Assembly: GCA_964386635.1 (NCBI GenBank)
Contig: CAYLRO010000012.1
Coordinates: 1 to 64,000, forward strand
DNA: 64,000 nucleotides
Direction: 5' to 3'
Source: Sabulitectum sp964386635
GTDB taxonomy: Bacteria; Fermentibacterota; Fermentibacteria; Fermentibacterales; JCC-6
Both the position numbers and the translations under genes were made by a program. The notes below the pieces were generated by a model. It made no database searches. It saw only the letters and a list, made by a program, of their open reading frames with translations, and was not told where the DNA came from. This document shows, one piece after another, positions 16,686-26,110 of the stretch (position 1 is its first letter; the number at the start of each line of letters is the position of its first letter).

Positions 16686-18052
16686 CAGTATGCACCGTCT
16701 CCAGAGATTATTGCGGAAGGTGTAAGAATCAGAATAGCCAGATCCATCCAGATTGACCAGTTGTCAACGTAGTAGAGGTCAAGTTTTACCATTTCATCGA
16801 ATCCAAGGTCGCTTCTTCCGGATATCTGCCAGATACCTGTAACCCCCGGGATGGTCTGAAGCCTTTTATAGTCACGCCTGCTGTATTCTTCCACTTCTTC
16901 CGGAAGAGGGGGCCTGGGACCGGCAAGGCTCATTTCTCCCTTTACAACGTTGAACAGCTGTGGCAGTTCATCTATTGACCAGCGTCTGATAAACCTGCCG
17001 AATCTTGTGATTCTGGGATCATTCTTTATCTTGAAAAGAGGACCGGTTGATTCATTGGATTCCATAAGTTTGCTTTTTTCAGTGTGAGCACCCTTTCTCA
17101 TTGATCTGAACTTAAGCATCTGAAACGGAATGTTGTCCCGTCCAAGACGGGTCTGCCTGTAAAGAACAGGGCTGCCGCTGTCCAGCAGAATCATTATTCC
17201 TGTGAAAAGAAACAGTGGAGAGAGGAGCAGAAGAAGTGTGGTGGTAATTATTATGTCAGAGGTTCTCTTCAGAAAGAGCCCCCAGCCTGAAAGAGGGGAA
17301 GGGGCAGTTTCAATGAGAGTGGTTCCTCCCATATGGGCAACCCTGGCGGTAAGACTTATGAGGGAAAACACATCTGCGGCGATTTTGTAGTGTATTCCGA
17401 TCTTCTCACAATGAAGGATCAGCCTTGAGAGATTCTCTCCGGGTATGGACCGGTCAGCAACAACAACTTCGTCTATCCGTTTTTCGTCAATTTCATCAGT
17501 GATCTGTTCCAGTGGCGATTCTGGCGGGGTGTATCCGATGATTTTATAAGGGAGCTGTGCTCTTGTTTCCATGAAAGCCCCAAGTTGTTTCGCCTCTGCC
17601 GAGTCTCCGATAATGAGTACCGAAGAAGGGGTTCCAGACCTTACGGCAAGCCTTTTCAGCACCCAGTGCCACAGGCTGAGGAGAATAATGGAAACAGGGC
17701 ATGCAAACACCAGTACAAATCTTGAGAAAAACAGCTGTCTGGTCAGGAATGTGGTTGCGAAAGTGAATACCATTGCCATGAGAGATGCTCTTATTATTCC
17801 CGCTACTTCTTCAATCATACCAAGGCCGAATTCGCGTCTGTAGACACCGAATACAGCCATGAAGGCTACCTGAACTGAACCAAGAACGAAACCGCTCAGC
17901 ATGTAGTGATAGGCTGACAGACGAAAATCGTAGCCCATGATACCTGCCAGCAGTGAGTGTCTTATCCAGAATCCACCCATGAATACAGCTGCAATCAGAA
18001 TGAGATCAGCTGGAGGCAGAATTTTCAGAAGGTTGCCCTTTTTCCTTCTCAC
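16685..18052 (-). CDS. Polyprenyl-phosphate sugar phosphotransferase (WcaJ/PglC-type initiating transferase)
   Basis: Initiating enzyme of polysaccharide assembly that moves a sugar-1-phosphate onto undecaprenyl phosphate. With the GTG start at 18050-18052 it has 455 aa: about four N-terminal transmembrane helices, a central CoA-binding-like Rossmann region (VLIIGDSAEAKQLG), another membrane segment (ITTTLLLLLSPLFLF) and the C-terminal catalytic domain with LYRQTRLGRDNIPFQMLKFR and the RRWSIDELPQLFNVVKGEMS and GPRPPLPEE segments. A longer frame exists upstream, but this GTG follows GGGAG and overlaps the GT2 stop by 3 nt (GTGA), so it is preferred. It acts with the upstream glycosyltransferase in exopolysaccharide or O-antigen synthesis. 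Confidence 0.85.
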   Translation of the reverse strand: MRRKKGNLLKILPPADLILIAAVFMGGFWIRHSLLAGIMGYDFRLSAYHYMLSGFVLGSVQVAFMAVFGVYRREFGLGMIEEVAGIIRASLMAMVFTFATTFLTRQLFFSRFVLVFACPVSIILLSLWHWVLKRLAVRSGTPSSVLIIGDSAEAKQLGAFMETRAQLPYKIIGYTPPESPLEQITDEIDEKRIDEVVVADRSIPGENLSRLILHCEKIGIHYKIAADVFSLISLTARVAHMGGTTLIETAPSPLSGWGLFLKRTSDIIITTTLLLLLSPLFLFTGIMILLDSGSPVLYRQTRLGRDNIPFQMLKFRSMRKGAHTEKSKLMESNESTGPLFKIKNDPRITRFGRFIRRWSIDELPQLFNVVKGEMSLAGPRPPLPEEVEEYSRRDYKRLQTIPGVTGIWQISGRSDLGFDEMVKLDLYYVDNWSIWMDLAILILTPSAIISGDGAY

Positions 18053-18849
18053 TTTCTTCTCCCTGGTCCGAAGCCTGCTATTGCCAGGGGGTGTGTTATC
18101 AGAAACCTGATCATACTTCGTATGTGGTAATTCAGTGTTGTTCCTCCTGATGCACTTTCCCTTCTGCAGACATGGTGGATTTCCGCTTCCGGTACGTACC
18201 AGACCTCCATTCCGCTTTTCCAGGCCCGCCAGCACCATTCAACGTCTTCAAAATAAAGAAAATAGGATTCGGACATCAGTCCTGCCCGTTCTCTTCCAGC
18301 AGGGGTAAGCCACAAGGCTGCTCCTACAAGCCAGTCAGCTTTCACAGGCCTGCCATTTCCTGAGAATCGGTTAAGATGATCTGCGGAAATTCTTCTGCCG
18401 GCTGCGGTTCTGCTGAACATGGATCTTCTGGAAGCAATTACAGGAATGGACGGCCATGTTCTAGCTGTTGACTGCACATTTCCACTTCCGTCAAGCATTG
18501 CCGGGCCAAGCAAGGCTGCATCAGGGTGCTTTTCAGCAAACTCATGAAGTTTTACGGCGGCCCCTGGAAGCAGAACGACATCCGGATTCAGAAAGAAAAG
18601 AGAATCACCCTTTGCTCTTGCAGCGCCAATGTTGTTTGCTGCAGCAAGCCCCAGATTCCTTCCATTGCGGACAGTTGTGATCCTGTGGGAAAAACCTGCG
18701 AGAGTGTCCATGGTGCAGTCGCTGGAATCGTTATCCACAACGACAATATCAACAGGTGCTTCAGATGAAGGGAGAGAAAGCAGTGAATCAACAGCCTGTT
18801 CAATCACAGAACCGCTGTTATAGGTTGTTATTATGGCTGACCAATTCAT
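18049..18849 (-). CDS. Family 2 glycosyltransferase (rhamnosyltransferase-like)
   Basis: Cytoplasmic GT-A glycosyltransferase, about 266 aa from the chosen ATG (MNWSAIITTYNS). It shows the N-terminal VVVDNDSSD motif, NLGLAAANNIGA, the metal-binding region FFLNPDVVL (DxD-like variant) and the acceptor-side segment ESYFLYFEDVEWCWRAW, typical of the WcaA/rhamnosyltransferase branch. It overlaps the sugar-phosphate transferase by a few nt, so both build the same glycan. There is no Shine-Dalgarno before the ATG. A TATATT box ends seven nt upstream, so the mRNA may be leaderless. Confidence 0.85.
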   Translation of the reverse strand: MNWSAIITTYNSGSVIEQAVDSLLSLPSSEAPVDIVVVDNDSSDCTMDTLAGFSHRITTVRNGRNLGLAAANNIGAARAKGDSLFFLNPDVVLLPGAAVKLHEFAEKHPDAALLGPAMLDGSGNVQSTARTWPSIPVIASRRSMFSRTAAGRRISADHLNRFSGNGRPVKADWLVGAALWLTPAGRERAGLMSESYFLYFEDVEWCWRAWKSGMEVWYVPEAEIHHVCRRESASGGTTLNYHIRSMIRFLITHPLAIAGFGPGRRK

Positions 18850-18855
18850 GGGATT

Positions 18856-18890
18856 AATATACAAAGAGGGAAGGGCCTGAGGCCCTTCCC
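18856..18890 (-). terminator. Terminator after HU, abutting a -10-like box for the GT2 gene
   Basis: A perfect 10-bp stem GGGAAGGGCC/GGCCCTTCCC (18868-18877 with 18881-18890, 3-nt loop) is followed on the minus strand by TCTTTGT, ending the HU transcript. The next bases contain TATATT (18856-18861), a possible -10 element for the downstream glycosyltransferase. Confidence 0.75.
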
Positions 18891-18911
18891 GTCATTGCTG
18901 TATGAAGCAGC

Positions 18912-19184
18912 TTAGATTGCTTTGTCCTTAAGGGCCTTGCCGGCCTTGAAATAAGGAACCTTCTTGGCAGGATACTTTTTCTTCTGGCTTGTTCCGGGAA
19001 CAACACCCTCACGGGCTGCTCTTTCCTTGATACCGAATGTTCCGAAGCCGATCAGAGTGATTTTATCTCCTGACTCGATAACGTTTGTAATCCCGTCGAT
19101 GAAAGCATCAACTGCTGCCGAAGCATCTTTCTTTGAAAGATCAGCCTTTGCGGCCACGTGGTTGATAAGTTCCTTTTTGTTCAA
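18912..19184 (-). CDS. hup: HU-family DNA-binding protein
   Basis: Small histone-like nucleoid protein, 90 aa, with the HU/IHF fold: N-terminal helices (KKELINHVAAKADLSKKDA), GDKITLIGFGTFGIKERAAR leading into the beta-arm, and the C-terminal PYFKAGKALKDKA. It bends DNA and compacts the nucleoid as a dimer. The arm tip reads EGVVPGTSQKKKYPAKK rather than the usual GRNPxTGE, a modest variation. It starts at TTG 19182-19184, preceded by AAAGGGG, and has its own promoter and terminator, as expected for an abundant protein. Confidence 0.93.
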   Translation of the reverse strand: MNKKELINHVAAKADLSKKDASAAVDAFIDGITNVIESGDKITLIGFGTFGIKERAAREGVVPGTSQKKKYPAKKVPYFKAGKALKDKAI

Positions 19185-19235
19185 CTCCCTACCCCTTTCT
19201 CAATTGTGTAACGTGAAAACCCATGTAACCTGTTT

Positions 19236-19264
19236 ACACTAGACCCTTGAAAGCGCCTTGTCAA
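19236..19264 (-). promoter_or_regulatory. Promoter of the HU gene
   Basis: Perfect TTGACA (19259-19264) and TAGTGT (19236-19241) are separated by 17 nt on the minus strand. RNA would start near 19229, about 45 nt before the TTG start. The -35 box lies only 18 nt past the lptD stop. Confidence 0.6.
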
Positions 19265-19281
19265 GTGCATCCGTGGGTGTT

Positions 19282-21441
19282 TTAAAAACTGCTGGTATGC
19301 TGCTCGAGCTTGATATCCGGGAAGGCTTTGATATTGATTCTGAAATAAAACCCGGTATCTATGTCTGAGACGTGACGTGTGAATATGGCTTCCCAACTGT
19401 CCAGGTCGCGCCTTATGGTGTAATCCTGGCTTATAAAATCATCTGCTGCAATATCATAGTATGTCCTGTAGTTCAGGGACCATCTGGATGTCAGGTCGAT
19501 GCTTGCAGATAATCTCAGCTTGTTAATCTCTATTCCCGTCTCCTGAAGATCAGGGCTCCAGTTGTGGGAGATGCCTATTCTCCATGCGAGAGGAGATATG
19601 ACCAGTCCGGAATCCGGCCTTAGTGTGGGGTCTGTTCCTGCCAGCTGGAAACTTGTGGTAAGGTTTACATCCTGGGTTTCTCTCAGATACGGGTCGTAGG
19701 AGGCATCTATCCTTGTAGAGAACCAGCCTGCCGGTGTCATGTTCAGAGAGGCGCTGATATCGGAGAACTGATTCTCCTCTCTGTCAGGGCTCCAGCTGGT
19801 GCTCAGGGAAAAATCTGCAAGGCTTTTTCTTTCAATATTTCCTCTTGAGAGCTTTTTGCCCTCCAGTGTATTTACAAGGGAGAGCGATACAACAGTTCCA
19901 GAAGACGGAAGAGAGAGATCTGAGAAACTGTAGAAGAGAGAATCCGCCTGGTCTACATCCATGATCCCCCGGGTTGAAGTAACGAAACGATCAGGCGACC
20001 ATGAAACAGAAACAGACGGGGTAACAGCGTGTCTGAAAACTGAGTATCCGAGAAAGTCGGAAGCGAATGTTCCATAAAGGTCTGTTGACAGCGAAAGTCC
20101 TGCAGAACCATGAATCCATGCAGGATATCTGTTGGACTGCATGTCCCTGTCGTAAACAACGCCTTTTGCACTGATGGACGGTGATACAGCAAGAATACCG
20201 CCCAGCCTGTGGGAAGCAGTAAGACTTGAATTGATTCTTGATCCGGCATTGTACAATGAGGAATCTTCCCATTCAGTGTTTTCAGAAAGGTAATGGGCAC
20301 TCATGTTCCAGTAGATGCTGTGCCAGAGCATCTGATCATCCGGGTCCGCCGGGGACTTGAATAGAGGGGCTGAGGGAAGACTGTATCTGAAATCGGGAGC
20401 AACAAGTTCGGAGATGAGTTCATTGTCTATTGTGTCAGCCAATACATCCAGTTGTTCAGTGTACTCAAGGTTGAGTTGTGCGCTTCCACTACCGACATTC
20501 CTGGAAAAGGACAGCCATGATCTCAGTTCGCTTTCCATTCTCTCTTCAGGAGTCTGCTGAGTTTCTTCCAGATAGGATATGTCACTTACGAAATTCCCTG
20601 TAAGCTTCACTATTGTTCCGTCTGGCAATTCATGGTTATGGGAAGTTTCAATAAGCCATCGGTCTCTCTGATTCTCGAATTGTCTTCGCCACTGGAGTCT
20701 GGAGCTGCCATTCATGACATATCGGAGTGAGTGCCTTTCTGTAGCTGTTATCTGAAATCTCGTTTTTTCCATGAGATCGGCACTTATGAGAAGGTCAGTA
20801 TAGTCAGAGAAGCCGAAGTAGTAGCCCATCTTTCTCAGGTATCTTCCGTCACGGGATGATGATCCCAGAGTTGGAATTGTGAATCCGGAGGATCTGCCCC
20901 TTCTGATGGGAAAGACAGCATACGGCAGCCAGAGAACAGGTGTTTCTTCAACATACAGAATTACTGGCCTGGCAACAGCCTTGTCATCAGGAAACACCTT
21001 CATTGTGTTTGACCAGAAATAGTAGTCAAAGGTATCTTTCTCACAACTGGTGAACCGGACATTGGTAAGGTTAAACTCGTGCCTTGAGAGCATGGTGACC
21101 GTTTCGCTGCTGTAAATGGCTCTGTCGAACAATGACGAGGTATCAAAAGTTCTGGCGGTGCGGGTGGGAATGTGGTAGATAAGACCGGTTCCTGTTGCTG
21201 TTTCCCCGCCGTCCGACAGTTCCATGTTGCCGTTTGCAGTGACAGTTTCTTCCTGAGAGAGATACTCGATTGTGTCAGCTGAGATGCTCATCTGACCGTA
21301 CTCGAGAGATGCAGCTCCTGTCAGGAACAGGTTTTCACTCTTAACAGCAAAGATCAGAGAATCAGCGGCATAGGCCATGGATTCCATAGGGGTTGGTTCG
21401 CCATTCTGGGACAACAGGATGCATAGAGGGATCAGCAGCAT
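19282..21441 (-). CDS. lptD: LptD-like outer-membrane LPS-assembly protein
   Basis: Outer-membrane beta-barrel that inserts lipopolysaccharide, 719 aa. After a weak signal sequence, the N-terminal LptA/OstA-like jellyroll (about residues 25-130) has repeated units such as ADTIEYLSQEETVTANGNM. Then comes the family hallmark FPIRRGRSSGFTIPTLG (near residues 177-193) before a barrel of alternating strands. Only two cysteines occur in the mid region, so the four-cysteine pattern of proteobacterial LptD is not kept. It overlaps the ROK kinase gene by 10 nt at the end of a three-gene operon. With the HldA/HldC genes it shows the cell has LPS. Confidence 0.85.
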   Translation of the reverse strand: MLLIPLCILLSQNGEPTPMESMAYAADSLIFAVKSENLFLTGAASLEYGQMSISADTIEYLSQEETVTANGNMELSDGGETATGTGLIYHIPTRTARTFDTSSLFDRAIYSSETVTMLSRHEFNLTNVRFTSCEKDTFDYYFWSNTMKVFPDDKAVARPVILYVEETPVLWLPYAVFPIRRGRSSGFTIPTLGSSSRDGRYLRKMGYYFGFSDYTDLLISADLMEKTRFQITATERHSLRYVMNGSSRLQWRRQFENQRDRWLIETSHNHELPDGTIVKLTGNFVSDISYLEETQQTPEERMESELRSWLSFSRNVGSGSAQLNLEYTEQLDVLADTIDNELISELVAPDFRYSLPSAPLFKSPADPDDQMLWHSIYWNMSAHYLSENTEWEDSSLYNAGSRINSSLTASHRLGGILAVSPSISAKGVVYDRDMQSNRYPAWIHGSAGLSLSTDLYGTFASDFLGYSVFRHAVTPSVSVSWSPDRFVTSTRGIMDVDQADSLFYSFSDLSLPSSGTVVSLSLVNTLEGKKLSRGNIERKSLADFSLSTSWSPDREENQFSDISASLNMTPAGWFSTRIDASYDPYLRETQDVNLTTSFQLAGTDPTLRPDSGLVISPLAWRIGISHNWSPDLQETGIEINKLRLSASIDLTSRWSLNYRTYYDIAADDFISQDYTIRRDLDSWEAIFTRHVSDIDTGFYFRINIKAFPDIKLEQHTSSF

Positions 21442-22322
21442 GATCCTCTTACCATGGATGCCGCTCCGTAGGCTCCTGCTTCCGGGGAGTTTTCAAGAAG
21501 AGTTACACTCCAGGGATGTCTGCACCTTTTCATGTACTCCTGCCTTGCCGGGATGCCGAAATGAGTCAGTCCTGCTGACAGTCCTCCAGCGATAAAAAAG
21601 CCCGATGGAGCAAAGCAGTTTGCAAGATTGGCCAGCCCGATTCCAAACCACCTTCCATATTCTCTGAAAGCTTCTCTTGCAGGGCTGTTGCCGGATGCAG
21701 CCAGGATGGAAATCTCAACAGGGGACTTGTGATGGCCTGTGATTCTTCTGTAGTACCATTCAAGAGCCTTGCGCCCGGCATACCTTTCCCAGCAACCGGT
21801 GGAGCCACAGGAGCAGGGTAATCCCCCTTCCCGGATCGTGGTGTGTCCGAACTCTCCGGAACCGCCGGTTCCATAGAGGATCCTGCCATTATTGATAATC
21901 GTTCCGCCGATTCCTGTGCCCAGAGTAATAAAGAGCCAGAGCCCCTTATCCGGTATTTCTCCTGAGTTTATAGCCCCGATGGCAAAAACATTGCAGTCGT
22001 TATCCAGCTTAACCGGAGCATCAAGATATTCCTGAAGAACGGATACTACATCAGTACCTGACCAGAGGGGGAGATTGGGGCTGCTGATCACAACACCTGT
22101 TTCTCTGTCTATGAGCCCTGCTGTACCCAGACCGACCGCTGCGGGATTTGGATCTCTTTCAAGTATTACTTCAGCAGCATGTGACAGTACACTGGCAGGT
22201 GTGGAGTTCTCGCCTGTGCTGAAAGCTTCAACCAGAGTAAAACCTGAATCACCAAGGCAGCCCACTTTCGTGAAGGATCCACCTACATCAATACCCCAGA
22301 ACAGCCTTCTACTCAATACCAA
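21432..22322 (-). CDS. ROK-family sugar kinase (glucokinase-like)
   Basis: Cytoplasmic ATP-dependent hexose kinase of the ROK family, 296 aa. The phosphate-binding motif DVGGSFTKVG is at the N-terminus, the catalytic region is KLDNDCNVFAIG, and FITLGTGIGGTII is the adenosine-side motif. The GEFGHTTI segment and the zinc site CSCGSTGCWERY are the ROK signature. No DNA-binding domain is attached, so it is an enzyme rather than a repressor. The frame begins at TTG 22322; another TTG at 22314-22316 is also possible. It overlaps the genes on both sides, which ties it to the lipoprotein and lptD transcription unit; the sugar is not known. Confidence 0.87.
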   Translation of the reverse strand: MVLSRRLFWGIDVGGSFTKVGCLGDSGFTLVEAFSTGENSTPASVLSHAAEVILERDPNPAAVGLGTAGLIDRETGVVISSPNLPLWSGTDVVSVLQEYLDAPVKLDNDCNVFAIGAINSGEIPDKGLWLFITLGTGIGGTIINNGRILYGTGGSGEFGHTTIREGGLPCSCGSTGCWERYAGRKALEWYYRRITGHHKSPVEISILAASGNSPAREAFREYGRWFGIGLANLANCFAPSGFFIAGGLSAGLTHFGIPARQEYMKRCRHPWSVTLLENSPEAGAYGAASMVRGSCC

Positions 22323-23985
22323 TGATCTCCCCTTCGCAAACTGTCATCATAGGCCAGGAGATTCTCATTTCCGACTGGCTGCCCAGTACGCACCTTCCTG
22401 ATGCTCCGTAATAAGCCGGGGCAGAAGACAGTTTTCTGACAATACGGCTTCTTGTTGGATTTGAAGAATTTTCCCAGGCCTCCAGCAGCATTCCAGCGGC
22501 ATCAAACCCCTGGGCAGCTATTGTGGTAGGGGCGTTGCCTGTTGCTCTGGTAAATGTGTAAACAAACCTGGCTGTTTCTGGATATAGAGAAGACAGACCG
22601 AAAGCAGCAGTGAAAACAGCACCTTCCACATACTCACCCCCGTGCCTGAGAAGAAGCTCATCATCCCACCCGGAAGTGCCGAAGAGAGGAACTTCAAGGC
22701 TGTAGAACCTGAGCTGCGGTGAAATCTGAACAGCATCCCAGGCTGATACCGGGAGAAACATCGCCTGAGGCGCATATGCCTTTACTGCAGTTATCTGATC
22801 CTTGAAATCAGTAGATCCCGGCTGGTAACCCTGTGATGAGACAATGGTTCCCCCGAGGCTTTCCACTGTAGTCCTGAATTGCTCAACCTCGCCTGTTGCC
22901 TGGGCAGTGTGTGGGTAAATAACACCAAATCTGCTGTACCCGCATTCCCGCATTGCATATTCAGCAACTGCAGCAGCCTGATCACCTTCACTCACCACCA
23001 GCCTGAATACTGGTTCTCCAATCCTGTCCACATCTCCTGATGTAGCGGTGGGTGTCAGTACAGGCAAGCCGGATTCCCTTGCAATTGCTGCAATTTCCAG
23101 TGTGGAAGAACTAGTAAGAGGGCCAAGAACAGCAACACAGGAGGGATTGTCTGCCAGAGATCTTGCCAGATCGATAAGTCTGCTGGAAACACCGCCTGTA
23201 TCAAAATTCACAAGTTCCGGCGAGTTCTGGTGCATCTCAGAGTATCGGTCAAAAGCCAGATGTGCTCCTTCGGCTACCTGCTTTGCAAAATCGGATCCCT
23301 GGCCTGTAAGAGGAAGAAGAAGGGCAATCCAGGAGTCTGCGGAACCGGCAGAACCTTGAATCTCTGGTCTTCCGTAGGTTTCATGAGCACCTGGATAGAG
23401 TCTGTCTATTTCGGAACCGTAAAGAATGACTCTCTCTGTGTCTCCTGACTGAGCGTACCGATCTTCAAGCTCCAGAAGAACATACAGTTCAAACCAACCC
23501 TGCTCTCTCAGATCAGGAAGATTTCCAGTGCGTATATGGCTAAGCTGTTCCCTGCAAAGCTCAACGGCATCTTTTGCTCTTCTGGCATCCAGAAGTTCAA
23601 GGTCCACAAGAGAAAGACTGGAAAGAGATGATACTGGCGAGGTGGACGTTTCCGCCATAGCCTTAAGAAGTGCCGCCCTGGATCTCACTGCTGGGTTACC
23701 TGCTGACAGATACCGTGATGCCTGAGTGATGGCCTCTGACGGATTCCCCAGAACAAGAAGAGCTTCAGCCTTCCCCATTTCCCAGAAAGGAGTATCCGGG
23801 CTTGAAGGCGAGGACAGCAGAGCGGATTCAAACAGCTCCAGTGCTCTCTGGTTGTCTCCCTCCTCAAGTTTGATTTCTGCCAGAGCAGCTTTTTCTTCAG
23901 CAGTGGAATCTTCGTTTATGTCAGGTTTGCATGAGGTCAGGGCAAGAAGCATCATTACAATGACTAATGAATGGTTGAGTTTCAA
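22309..23985 (-). CDS. Lipoprotein with TPR region and periplasmic-binding-protein domain (LpoA/LivJ-like)
   Basis: Periplasm-facing lipoprotein, 558 aa, starting at TTG. The signal ends in LALTSC (lipidated Cys about residue 19). An N-terminal helical TPR-like region (residues 30-210) is followed by a type I periplasmic-binding fold (ALLLPLTGQGSDFAKQVAEGA to the end), as in branched-chain amino-acid receptors. The TPR plus PBP-I arrangement on a lipoprotein matches penicillin-binding-protein activators of the LpoA type better than a nutrient receptor, and no ABC permease is nearby. It leads an operon with the ROK kinase and lptD, so an envelope-assembly role is inferred. Confidence 0.75.
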   Translation of the reverse strand: MKLNHSLVIVMMLLALTSCKPDINEDSTAEEKAALAEIKLEEGDNQRALELFESALLSSPSSPDTPFWEMGKAEALLVLGNPSEAITQASRYLSAGNPAVRSRAALLKAMAETSTSPVSSLSSLSLVDLELLDARRAKDAVELCREQLSHIRTGNLPDLREQGWFELYVLLELEDRYAQSGDTERVILYGSEIDRLYPGAHETYGRPEIQGSAGSADSWIALLLPLTGQGSDFAKQVAEGAHLAFDRYSEMHQNSPELVNFDTGGVSSRLIDLARSLADNPSCVAVLGPLTSSSTLEIAAIARESGLPVLTPTATSGDVDRIGEPVFRLVVSEGDQAAAVAEYAMRECGYSRFGVIYPHTAQATGEVEQFRTTVESLGGTIVSSQGYQPGSTDFKDQITAVKAYAPQAMFLPVSAWDAVQISPQLRFYSLEVPLFGTSGWDDELLLRHGGEYVEGAVFTAAFGLSSLYPETARFVYTFTRATGNAPTTIAAQGFDAAGMLLEAWENSSNPTRSRIVRKLSSAPAYYGASGRCVLGSQSEMRISWPMMTVCEGEIIGIE

Positions 23986-24056
23986 ATGAAGTACCCCCCG
24001 GCGGTTTGCGTGTTACATCAGCCTGAAATATCTCGCCTGCCGCTGTTTTCTGCAAT

Positions 24057-24086
24057 GATAAAGGGGGCTCCTGCAAGGGAGCCCCC
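24057..24086 (-). terminator. Terminator of the parvulin-lipoprotein operon
   Basis: A 9-bp stem GGGGGCTCC (24063-24071) pairs with 24078-24086. On the minus strand the hairpin is followed by TTTATC. It lies 21 nt beyond the stop of the duplicated parvulin gene. Confidence 0.8.
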
Positions 24087-24106
24087 AAAGTACGATATTC
24101 AATTTG

Positions 24107-26110
24107 TCAGATGATTTCCGGAGTCTCGTCAGGGTCTTCCGAAGGGATGAACTCTTCAATAGGGGTTTCCATGTTCTCAATCATCCACTGGGCATCATCT
24201 GCAAGTTCTGATTCCGGGTAGGTATCAACAAGAACCCTGAAGGACTCTCTGGCAGAGTCGTAGTCACGAAGCTGTTCGCTGAAAGTGAATCCAATGAGGA
24301 ACTGTGCCTGGTCGCACCTCTCGTTCTCAGGATGTCTCTCAATGTAAAGCTTGAAATACCGTACTGCAGTCTCGGGATCTGTTGCCATTGTTTCCTGTGC
24401 CAGAGTCATCAGGCTGTCTGCACCAATCTCCTCCGAAGGAAGGAATGCATCTTCATTGATCTCCACCTGGTAGGTTTCTCTGAGCTGCGGGAATATGGTT
24501 TCATAGAGGTATTCGTTAACAATATTGGGTCTCAGAGCTGCCTCAATGGACTCCCTGGCATCCTCAAGCGGCTTTACGCCTTCTTCGAGTCTGTCAGTAA
24601 CCATTAGAAGGATAAGTCCCTGATCCGTAGGAGCAGGTCCGAAAATGGTTCCGGGCTCAGCGGCATACAGCTCTTCAGCGAACTCCAGGTCACCGGGGAA
24701 ATAGGGAATAGGTGCATTCACCGGGATCCAGCCAAGGTCACCGGAAACTGCTGCAGTAGGCTGGTGGGTAGAGTACTCTGCTACAGCAGCCTCGAATGAG
24801 GTTTCCTCAACTGCTGCCAGCGCAAGGTCCATCTGTCCCCGGGTTTCTGTGAGAATAACGGAAACTTTCACCTGGGGATCCTGTCTGTATATGTCGCCGG
24901 TGTGCTCTTCGTAGTAGGCAATCACTCTTTCCTCAGGAACCGGTGCTGCTTCAACTATAAACTGCTGATAGTAGGCCTGTATCAGTGCACCCTTTCGAGT
25001 TTCTTCCGCCTGCTTCTCAGCCTGTTCCACCTGAGCTACAACTGAACTGTCGCTGTCAAGACCTGCTTCAACTGATGCAAGACGCATGAGTTCTCTCTCA
25101 AGCATACTGCCTGCGATGAGCTGCTTGCCTTCCGGCGTCTCATAGGTAGCCCTCTGATAAGGGGGAATTGCTTCGAGTTCCAGGGCGATGTCTTCTTCAG
25201 TAATCTCATCCTGTCCTATTACTGCGTATACACCGTCCACAGGCACATCATGAACTGTTACCTGGAATCTCTCGTGAAGTTCAGGAAGGAAAGTGTTTCG
25301 GAAATAGTCGTTAACAAGGGCAGGTCTGAGCATATCATCAATGTTTGCTCTGACATCCTCCATGGAATCGTAATACTCTTCTCTGTAATCGTTAACCTGG
25401 AAGATATGAATTCCGAGATTGGTTTCGTATGGAGGGAGAACCGTTCCAGGTTCAGTTGAAAGAAGAAGAGCAAGAAGCTCCTGGTCTTCACCTACGAACG
25501 GAATATCCAGATCTTCTCCAACCCAGCCCATACTGCCGCCCTGAGATGCTGTTGCAGAATGCTCGCTTATCTGAACTGCTACAGAATCGAAGGACATTCC
25601 GGCAGCAAGCATTGCCTGGGCTTCTGAAAGCGCCTGATCATCACTTACAAGAATGTGTGAGACCAGAGCTGTGGGATAGTGATAGTAGACGTGCATGTTT
25701 CTCTCGTAGTATCCCTGAGCAAGGGAGTCAGGTATCTCCATGCCCTCTATGATCATTGTCTGGTAGAAAACCTGCCCCATGGCTCTTGTCCGAACATCTT
25801 CGATCTGCTTTTCAGAATCTCCAACCATGGCAATAACTGATGAATCCTCTTCAAGACCTGCATCTGTGGCAGCAAGAAGAAGAAGCTCTCTTTCGATTAT
25901 ATGATCCAGCAGTGCCCTCTTGCCCCGAAGACTCTCAAATGAGGCTCTCTGGTAGGGAGGAATCCGAAGTATTTCTTCATCCAGGTCTTCCATTGTTATT
26001 ACTATATCACCCACTCTGGCCGCTTCATCAGAAGCCAGTGGTCTTGTTCCGCAACCCGAAAGTGCGAGAAGAAAAACAGGTATGCAGTAAATCAGTTTCC
26101 GGATCATCAT
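24107..26110 (-). CDS. Duplicated parvulin-type peptidyl-prolyl isomerase lipoprotein (SurA/PrsA-like)
   Basis: Periplasmic folding factor, 667 aa, with a lipoprotein signal (LLALSGCG). The chain is an internal tandem repeat. Each half has a SurA-type N-domain (IPPYQRASFESLRGKRALLD and IPPYQRATYETPEGKQLIAG) followed by a rotamase domain. The first rotamase keeps SHILVSDD and GSMGWVGEDLDIPF; the second (VSVILTETRGQ, GDLGWIPVNAP) is diverged. A C-terminal TPR-like segment (AVRYFKLYIERHPENERCDQA) follows. It would escort outer-membrane proteins such as LptD. It overlaps rpoZ by 4 nt (ATGA) and ends at a terminator. Confidence 0.85.
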   Translation of the reverse strand: MMIRKLIYCIPVFLLALSGCGTRPLASDEAARVGDIVITMEDLDEEILRIPPYQRASFESLRGKRALLDHIIERELLLLAATDAGLEEDSSVIAMVGDSEKQIEDVRTRAMGQVFYQTMIIEGMEIPDSLAQGYYERNMHVYYHYPTALVSHILVSDDQALSEAQAMLAAGMSFDSVAVQISEHSATASQGGSMGWVGEDLDIPFVGEDQELLALLLSTEPGTVLPPYETNLGIHIFQVNDYREEYYDSMEDVRANIDDMLRPALVNDYFRNTFLPELHERFQVTVHDVPVDGVYAVIGQDEITEEDIALELEAIPPYQRATYETPEGKQLIAGSMLERELMRLASVEAGLDSDSSVVAQVEQAEKQAEETRKGALIQAYYQQFIVEAAPVPEERVIAYYEEHTGDIYRQDPQVKVSVILTETRGQMDLALAAVEETSFEAAVAEYSTHQPTAAVSGDLGWIPVNAPIPYFPGDLEFAEELYAAEPGTIFGPAPTDQGLILLMVTDRLEEGVKPLEDARESIEAALRPNIVNEYLYETIFPQLRETYQVEINEDAFLPSEEIGADSLMTLAQETMATDPETAVRYFKLYIERHPENERCDQAQFLIGFTFSEQLRDYDSARESFRVLVDTYPESELADDAQWMIENMETPIEEFIPSEDPDETPEII

